Below are positions 43,161-48,767 of a stretch of 48,767 nt of DNA, one piece after another. This DNA is from Balneolales bacterium (GTDB taxonomy: Bacteria > Bacteroidota > Rhodothermia > Balneolales > Natronogracilivirgulaceae). Position 1 is the first letter of the stretch; each line of letters starts with the position of its first letter. The stretch covers positions 1-48,767 of the forward strand of contig SLOL01000019.1 of NCBI GenBank assembly GCA_007132495.1, read 5' to 3'. A program made the translations under genes and the position numbers. Below the pieces are notes generated by a model. That model made no database searches and was not told where the DNA came from. It saw only the letters and a program-made list of their open reading frames with translations.

Positions 43161-44963
43161 ATGGCAAAAAATGAATTGACCGGAGCAGAAGACATCCGCT
43201 GGGATCTATCGGATTTGTACCAGGACTTTGACGATCCCGCCTGTAAAGCGGATCGAACCAGGGTACTGGAAATGGCGGAAGAATTTTCCCGGGACTACCG
43301 CAATCGTGTTACCGGATTGACACCGGAAACGTTTGCAAAAGCCCTTGACCGGTATTCCGAAATTGTTGAGTTGATCGGAAAGATCGGATCATTCGCCTAT
43401 TTGACCTGGACCACAAACACCGAAGATCCTGCACTGGGCAAAGCGGTACAGGAGACCAATGAACTCTCCTCCGAAATTTCCCAAAAGACGGTTTTCTTCA
43501 GTCTGGAATGGCTGCAGCTGGATGAAAAGACCGCAAAGGAGTGGATTGAAAGTAAGGAACTGGCTTTCTACAGGCATTATCTGGAGTCATCAAGACTTCA
43601 CAAGCCCTATACTCTTGAGGAGAAGCAGGAGCAGGTACTGTCGGCCAAAGCAGTAACCGGATCACGGGCCTGGGTCCGTTTTTTTGACGAGACATTCGGC
43701 GCTTCGCGTTTTCAACTTGATGGAGAGGAGCTCACCGAATCGGAAATTCTCAGCAAGTTTCACGAACCGGACCGCCAGGTGCGGCGCAAGGCATCCGAGG
43801 TGTTTACTGAAGGACTGTCTGAGATGAAGCATCCGCTTACCTATGTATTCAACACCCTGTTGGCGGACAAATATACCGATGACCGGCTTCGGAACTATCC
43901 GCACTGGCTGAAGGCGCGCAACCTTTCCAATGAAATATCGGACGAGAGCGTCCAGGCCCTGGTAGATTCGGTAACAAGCCGGTATTCGCTGGTCCATCGG
44001 TATTATGCACTGAAAAAGAAGTTGCTTGGACTGGATGAAATGATGGAATATGATCGGTATGCTCCGGTGAGAAAAAACAGAGAAAAGGTTCCATGGGAAG
44101 AGGCACGGAGCCTTGTTGTTGGGGCCTATTCAGACTTCCACCCGGAGATGGGGCGCATAGCTGACCGATTTTTTCGTGAAAACTGGATTGATGCGGCCAT
44201 GGCTCCCGGGAAGAGGGGAGGCGCCTATTCGGCATCAACCGTTCCGTCGGTGCATCCCTATGTGTTCATGAATTACGAGGGGCAGGTGCGGGATGTACAG
44301 ACGCTTGCGCATGAACTCGGACACGGGGTGCACCAGTATCTGTCCCGTAAACAGGGAGTGTTGCAGGCGGATACCCCTCTTACTACCGCAGAAACGGCTT
44401 CGGTCTTCGGGGAGATGCTCGTGTTCCGTAAGCTCCTGTCATCACTGGAGCGGCCGGAAGAGAAATTGGCGCTGTTAACCGGCAAAATTGACGACTCTGT
44501 TGCTACGGTATTTCGGCAAATATCCATGAACCGTTTTGAAGACCGTATCCACCGCGCCCGCAGGGAAGAGGGCGAGTTGCCCACCGAACGGTTTTCAGAA
44601 CTCTGGATGGAGACGCAAAAACCGGTATATGGTGACTCGGTAACTCTGTCGGAAAATTATCATCTGTGGTGGAGTTATATTCCGCATTTTCTGCATACAC
44701 CAGGGTATGTATATGCCTATGCATTCGGAGAGTTGTTGGTTCTTGCACTTTATCAGGAGTATCAGCAGGCCGAAAACGGCTTTAACGAAAAGTATCTGGC
44801 AATGCTGGAGAAAGGTGGATCGGACTGGCCTGACCGACTGACAGCAGATCTTGGAGTAGATATCCAGGACGGGAATTTTTGGAACCGGGGCCTGGAAGCT
44901 ATTGAGGAGATGATTGAAGAGGCGGAGAATCTGTTACCGTCGGTCAAACTGCCCATGAAGTAG
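43161..44963 (+). CDS. pepF: Oligoendopeptidase F, M3 family
   Basis: This 600 aa cytoplasmic zinc peptidase degrades short peptides. The N-terminal half is helical and starts with the typical IRWDLSDLYQDFDDP. The zinc site is HELGH at 384-388, with the third ligand expected in the ETASVFGEML stretch near 412. The usual M3 C-terminal motif HLWWSYIPHFLHTPGYVYAYAFG is present. The ATG at 43161 (MAKNEL) fits the family start; an in-frame ATG at 43098 would add a hydrophobic 21-residue tail and lies inside the folded leader. It is followed by the GAF protein 22 bases later, so the two are probably co-transcribed. Confidence 0.94.
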   Translation: MAKNELTGAEDIRWDLSDLYQDFDDPACKADRTRVLEMAEEFSRDYRNRVTGLTPETFAKALDRYSEIVELIGKIGSFAYLTWTTNTEDPALGKAVQETNELSSEISQKTVFFSLEWLQLDEKTAKEWIESKELAFYRHYLESSRLHKPYTLEEKQEQVLSAKAVTGSRAWVRFFDETFGASRFQLDGEELTESEILSKFHEPDRQVRRKASEVFTEGLSEMKHPLTYVFNTLLADKYTDDRLRNYPHWLKARNLSNEISDESVQALVDSVTSRYSLVHRYYALKKKLLGLDEMMEYDRYAPVRKNREKVPWEEARSLVVGAYSDFHPEMGRIADRFFRENWIDAAMAPGKRGGAYSASTVPSVHPYVFMNYEGQVRDVQTLAHELGHGVHQYLSRKQGVLQADTPLTTAETASVFGEMLVFRKLLSSLERPEEKLALLTGKIDDSVATVFRQISMNRFEDRIHRARREEGELPTERFSELWMETQKPVYGDSVTLSENYHLWWSYIPHFLHTPGYVYAYAFGELLVLALYQEYQQAENGFNEKYLAMLEKGGSDWPDRLTADLGVDIQDGNFWNRGLEAIEEMIEEAENLLPSVKLPMK

Positions 44964-44985
44964 ACACGTTTAAAAGAGAAAGGCT

Positions 44986-46458
44986 ATGTCCAACAGCACA
45001 AAAAGGGAAAAAGCGTACCTGGAGAATTTCAAGATTATGCTCAGGGATATGCTGTTTCTGCTGCGCACGTCACTTCAGGCGGAGACCGTATCCATGCATT
45101 GGATTAATGACAACAGGAGTATTCTTGTGCTGGAGAACTATGCTACCAATCAGAAGAATGTGGTATTCAAGGACCGGGTAGAGAAGAAGCACAGTTATTT
45201 GGGCAAATACAGTGCGATCAAGTCGGTAACACGTCTTGAGGTTGGAACTCACATCAATATGGAAGAGCTGGAACATTACACCTCGGCACCACCGGTACGC
45301 TATATCTATTTGATTCCCTTCAAGTACAATGCCGATACGGTGGCCATTACTGCGGTAGAGACATCGGAGAAATCCCGGTTGACCGAAGTGGACGAAGCCG
45401 CTTTCAGTGCTTATGAGGAGATACAGAACCGGCTGCTTCAAACCTATCTGGAGCTGAGCGATCTCTCTGAAAAACAGATTCAATGGTCTGAGTATGACGA
45501 GGTTGCGGGAAAACTTGCTAAAACCGGCTCTCCCATGGAGCTGGCCGGGAACCTGCTGGCGGATCTTCAGGGTTTTGCCGGTCATAAAGGAGGGGCGTTG
45601 CTGCTGGCCAGGGGAATGGATGATTGGCATACGGTATTGAGTTCAGAAAAGGCAAGCCACCCTCCACCTGTTGGTTTGCCGGTTCAGGCGGGTTCTATCT
45701 CCGAACAGGCTTTGTCGAGTGGTGAGTCTCAATTTAACTCCCATTTCAATGCCAATCCCAAGCGTATTTCTGCACATGAACCACTCTGTAATGGGGCCAC
45801 CCTTGCTGTTCCGATTACGCATCATCAACGTAGACAATTGCTTGCACTTGTTTACAATGAGAACCCGCTGGTATTTACGGAGGCCGTCAAGCACAAACTG
45901 AACAATCTCTGCCGTATTGCCGGACTCAAAATCGAGGCAATGTTGCCCAATCTGGATGTTCATGACGATATCTTTGGCACACCGTTCGGGTCCTACAGGC
46001 AGGAACTCTTTATGGAATGTGTAGCGGCGTCATTGAAGAATATGAATGATATTAACGGTGTCATGCGTACATGGGTAGGCATGGTCACAATCGGCAATGT
46101 CGCCGATCTTCGCACAAAATACCGCCTGGAGGATTTGATGGATCTTCAGAGAGTGGTTTTACGGCATCTGCGTCCACAAAATTTCGGGGTGACCGGTATC
46201 CTGAGTGAGTACAGTGACTACATTTATACGTTTGTTCTGCAGTCATCGGACGAAGCTGCTATTTCACACTGGCATGAAGGAGTCAGGAAAACTTTTGAAT
46301 CTCCGGTGGACTTCGCTTCCGGAACCTCCGAAAAGGTCATCATTAACATCGGATACATTGAACCTGACGGAGAGACGGAAGCTGACAGCATCATGCAACA
46401 GGCGAAAAGAGTCATGAATGAAGCTGTAAAAAATAAAAAATTTATTATACAGGGGTGA
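44986..46458 (+). CDS. GAF-domain protein with degenerate GGDEF-like C-terminal domain
   Basis: This 490 aa protein has no signal peptide or membrane segment. Two GAF-like sensor domains are likely (about 10-150 and 170-320), seen from strands such as VSMHWINDNRSILVLENY and GALLLARGMDDWHTVL. A C-terminal domain (about 335-490) has an alpha/beta pattern (MVTIGNVADLRTKY, FGVTGILSEYSDYIYTFVL, VIINIGYIEPDGETEA) like a GGDEF domain but without the GGDEF signature, so no cyclase activity is expected. It is probably a signal-sensing or scaffold protein. It lies between pepF and deoB in one operon; ligand and partner are unknown. Confidence 0.7.
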   Translation: MSNSTKREKAYLENFKIMLRDMLFLLRTSLQAETVSMHWINDNRSILVLENYATNQKNVVFKDRVEKKHSYLGKYSAIKSVTRLEVGTHINMEELEHYTSAPPVRYIYLIPFKYNADTVAITAVETSEKSRLTEVDEAAFSAYEEIQNRLLQTYLELSDLSEKQIQWSEYDEVAGKLAKTGSPMELAGNLLADLQGFAGHKGGALLLARGMDDWHTVLSSEKASHPPPVGLPVQAGSISEQALSSGESQFNSHFNANPKRISAHEPLCNGATLAVPITHHQRRQLLALVYNENPLVFTEAVKHKLNNLCRIAGLKIEAMLPNLDVHDDIFGTPFGSYRQELFMECVAASLKNMNDINGVMRTWVGMVTIGNVADLRTKYRLEDLMDLQRVVLRHLRPQNFGVTGILSEYSDYIYTFVLQSSDEAAISHWHEGVRKTFESPVDFASGTSEKVIINIGYIEPDGETEADSIMQQAKRVMNEAVKNKKFIIQG

Positions 46459-46462
46459 TTTC

Positions 46463-47626
46463 ATGGCAGTGTGCTATTTGATTATCATTGATGGACTGGG
46501 GGTGGGAGCTCAGGAAGATGCTCATATCTACGGTGACCAGGGAAGCAATACCCTCGGACATGTCACCGCCCGTACAGGATGTCGACTGCCTGAGCTGCAA
46601 AAGCTTGGAATCGGCAATATTATTCCGCTGGACTCCGTCCCGCCGGTATGGGATCCGGGAGCAGCGTACGGGAAAATGCGGGAGAAATCCCCGGGCAAGG
46701 ATTCGACAACCGGACATTGGGAAATCGCCGGCATTCAGCTCGACCGTCCTTTTCCCACGTATGAGCAGGGCTTCCCGCTTGAGGTGATTGATACGTTCTG
46801 CAGATTAACCGGCAACAAGGGGGTCCTTGCCAACAAGCCGGCCTCAGGTACCGCCGTAATCGATGAATTCGGGAAAGAGCACCAGAAAACCGGAATGCCT
46901 ATCGTATATACGTCCGCTGACAGCGTCTTTCAAGTGGCTTGTGATGTGGACACGGTCTCCCTGGAAACATTATATGACTGGTGTGAAATCGCACGAAAGG
47001 AAGTTATGGTCGGAAAACATGCTGTCGGTCGTGTGATTGCCCGGCCGTTTACTGGCAATCCGGGATCGTACCGGCGCTTGTCGGAGCAGCGACACGATTA
47101 TTCGCTTGAACCGGTCAAACCGGCGTTGCCGGATTTTTTACAGAAGCAGGGAATTGAGACGATATCGATTGGTAAAGTTATTGATTTGTTTGCCGATAAA
47201 GGATTTAACCGGGCATTGCGAACAAAGAGCAATGCCGAAGGCATCGAAAAGTTGCTGCATGTAATGAAATCCATAACCGAAGGCTTTGTTTTTGTAAATC
47301 TGATTGAGACCGATCAGGAGTTCGGTCATCGTAATGATATTACAGGTTTTGCCGGTGCAATGGAAGATATCGATCGGGCCGTTCCGGAGATATTACACGC
47401 TCTCGGTGCCGATGATCTGCTCATTATTACCGGCGATCATGGCAACGATCCTGCCATGCCAAGTACGGATCACTCCCGTGAATTTACACCATTACTGGTT
47501 TATCCGGGAGTACGGGCCAGCGAAACGGAGTTGCCAACACGGGAAAGTTTTTCCGATATTGCCGTTTCCATTAGCTGCTTCTATGACCTGGATCATCCAT
47601 TCCCGGGTACCTCGTTCATTAAATAG
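46463..47626 (+). CDS. deoB: Phosphopentomutase
   Basis: This 387 aa enzyme moves phosphate between C1 and C5 of ribose or deoxyribose in nucleoside salvage. It belongs to the alkaline phosphatase/iPGM fold: IIIDGLGVGAQEDA at the start supplies the first metal ligand, DSTTGHWEIAG carries the phosphorylated Thr, and TDQEFGHRND and ITGDHGNDP complete the two-metal site. The start follows the stop of the GAF gene by four bases, so translation is coupled. No other nucleoside-catabolism genes are nearby. Confidence 0.95.
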   Translation: MAVCYLIIIDGLGVGAQEDAHIYGDQGSNTLGHVTARTGCRLPELQKLGIGNIIPLDSVPPVWDPGAAYGKMREKSPGKDSTTGHWEIAGIQLDRPFPTYEQGFPLEVIDTFCRLTGNKGVLANKPASGTAVIDEFGKEHQKTGMPIVYTSADSVFQVACDVDTVSLETLYDWCEIARKEVMVGKHAVGRVIARPFTGNPGSYRRLSEQRHDYSLEPVKPALPDFLQKQGIETISIGKVIDLFADKGFNRALRTKSNAEGIEKLLHVMKSITEGFVFVNLIETDQEFGHRNDITGFAGAMEDIDRAVPEILHALGADDLLIITGDHGNDPAMPSTDHSREFTPLLVYPGVRASETELPTRESFSDIAVSISCFYDLDHPFPGTSFIK

Positions 47627-47879
47627 TGGATTTACGATGAAAGAATTCACGACAGCGAAAAGTACAGGAAAAATAAAGGCTGCATATTGACGTATAACAT
47701 CCGTAATTTGCCAACGTTTTTTTTAAAACGAACCCGAACAGATCATGCAGCGTTGTAATTAAATAAAAGCGAATGATATCATCTGTTGGGATATTCGATA
47801 TACAAGATCGTATATTCCGATCGGCATCACGCTGATAGAATCTGATCGAACTCAACAAATCCAAACCAACGAATTTCAA
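47627..47879. other. Intergenic region before rpoD, 253 bp
   Basis: No gene is visible. It must hold the rpoD promoter. Weak candidates are TTG-N21-TATCATCT starting near 47754 and TTG-N22-TATATTCC starting near 47788; neither has the 20 base spacing of the better sites. Confidence 0.4.
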
Positions 47880-48764
47880 GTGGCCAAGAAGAAGAAAAAA
47901 GAACCCAAAAATCCAAGTCCAAGCGGAATTTCAACGAGAGAATCCCAATCCCTTGACAGGTATCTTCAGGAGATAGGGAAAGTCAATCTGATTACGCCCG
48001 ATGAAGAGGTGGACCTTGCAAAAAAGATTCAGGCAGGTGATCAGGATGCCCTTGAAAAACTGACCAAAGCAAATTTGCGCTTTGTAGTCTCGGTAGCTAA
48101 GCAGTACCAGAATCAGGGTTTGTCGCTTGGAGACCTGATCAACGAAGGAAACCTCGGTCTGATCAAGGCGGCCAAGAGATTCGATGAAACACGGGGATTT
48201 AAATTTATCTCCTATGCAGTCTGGTGGATCCGTCAATCCATTCTGCAGGCTTTGGCCGAACAGAGTCGTATTGTACGGTTGCCGCTGAACAGGGTCGGGG
48301 CACTGAATAAAATTGGCAAAGAGCTGTCCAAGCTGGAACAGGAGTATGAAAGAATACCCTCGGCATCCGAACTCGCCGAAAGTCTGGAAATGACCGTATC
48401 GGAAGTCTCCGATACATTGAAGATTTCCGGTCGCCACCTCTCCGTAGATGCACCTTTTGCTCAGGGTGAGGATAACCGATTGCTTGATGTACTCGAGAAT
48501 GAGGAAACCCCCGATCCCGATAACGATTTGATGGGAGAATCGTTGAAAGTGGAAATTGAGCGGGCTTTATCCAAACTGACCAAAAGAGAAGCGGAAGTGA
48601 TCCGGCTCTATTTTGGAATCGGCCGCGAACACTCTCTTACGCTTGAGGAGATCGGTGAACGGTTTGACCTGACGCGCGAAAGAGTCCGGCAAATCAAGGA
48701 AAAAGCACTCAGAAAATTGCGGCATCACAACCGGAGCCTGGCATTGCGTGTCTATCTGGGTTAA
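47880..48764 (+). CDS. rpoD: Primary RNA polymerase sigma factor (sigma-A)
   Basis: This 294 aa sigma-70 family factor starts with GTG. It has a short basic N-terminus in place of region 1.1, region 1.2 ([16 protein letters not shown]), region 2 with [13 protein letters not shown], region 3 and region 4.2 with the helix-turn-helix [20 protein letters not shown]. The length and sequence are those of the Bacteroidota-type primary sigma factor, which recognises TTG at -33 and TAnnTTTG at -7. This agrees with the promoters seen in the window. It is preceded by a 253 bp gap and ends three bases before the window edge. Confidence 0.96.
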   Translation: MAKKKKKEPKNPSPSGISTRESQSLDRYLQEIGKVNLITPDEEVDLAKKIQAGDQDALEKLTKANLRFVVSVAKQYQNQGLSLGDLINEGNLGLIKAAKRFDETRGFKFISYAVWWIRQSILQALAEQSRIVRLPLNRVGALNKIGKELSKLEQEYERIPSASELAESLEMTVSEVSDTLKISGRHLSVDAPFAQGEDNRLLDVLENEETPDPDNDLMGESLKVEIERALSKLTKREAEVIRLYFGIGREHSLTLEEIGERFDLTRERVRQIKEKALRKLRHHNRSLALRVYLG

Positions 48765-48767
48765 TCC

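Noticed and set aside
47619..47879. 86-codon minus-strand frame before rpoD
   Set aside because: It covers the rpoD promoter region, has no motif and no ribosome binding site.

Overview
The window is 48.8 kb of ordinary chromosomal DNA with moderate GC and dense genes. It most likely comes from the Rhodothermota/Balneolota side of the Bacteroidota-Chlorobiota supergroup. Four things point there: a short (294 aa) Bacteroidota-type primary sigma factor, with promoters of the TTG-N20-TAnnTTTG kind; a DUF4175 protein and a large SprA-like surface protein; an actinobacterial-style single-chain 2-oxoglutarate dehydrogenase E2-E1 fusion; and a pterin-4a-carbinolamine dehydratase gene inside a complex I operon, an arrangement I recall from Rhodothermus marinus. 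The species assignment is inference. No prophage, CRISPR array or complete transposon is visible.

Layout. 1-4.8 kb (minus): a DUF4175 coiled-coil membrane protein running off the left edge, a metallo-beta-lactamase-fold hydrolase and a MerR regulator. 4.8-6.7 kb (plus): a dolichol-phosphate-mannose-synthase-like glycosyltransferase overlapping a methyltransferase. 6.75-7.54 kb (minus): six tRNA genes (Pro, Arg, Cys, Glu, His, Glu in transcription order) between a recognisable promoter and a two-way terminator. 7.5-14.6 kb: a second glycosyltransferase, a secreted propeller-like protein, clpC, gpmI and rpsT. 14.7-18.8 kb (plus): cmk, rpsA, nadA. 18.9-20.3 kb (minus): an unknown small protein and a MoxR ATPase. 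20.5-26.9 kb (plus): nuoJKLM-pcd-nuoN. 27.0-28.1 kb: rpsF-rpsR-rplI. 28.2-31.8 kb: a 1175 aa surface barrel protein. 32.1-34.2 kb: exbB, a small membrane protein and two exbD genes. 34.4-39.1 kb: thiL, ftsH, a 6-pyruvoyltetrahydropterin synthase and folE2. 39.1-42.8 kb (minus): the 2-oxoglutarate dehydrogenase fusion. 43-48.8 kb (plus): pepF, a GAF-domain protein, deoB and rpoD.

How the genes work together. Most are housekeeping: translation (S20, S1, S6, S18, L9, tRNAs), energy (distal membrane arm of complex I, TCA cycle, phosphoglycerate mutase), NAD and thiamine cofactors, proteostasis (ClpC, FtsH, PepF) and envelope energisation (ExbB/ExbD). Three pterin genes (FolE2, a PTPS with the CX5HGH signature, and PCD) together suggest tetrahydrobiopterin synthesis and recycling.

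The least expected signals are non-coding. Two 27-29 bp elements, each sitting directly behind the T-tract of an intrinsic terminator, closely resemble the 5' end of bacterial group IIC introns. A multibranch RNA leader can be drawn in front of pepF. A perfect 8 bp inverted repeat lies in the clpC leader. Six candidate promoters share a fixed TTG-N20-TA geometry.
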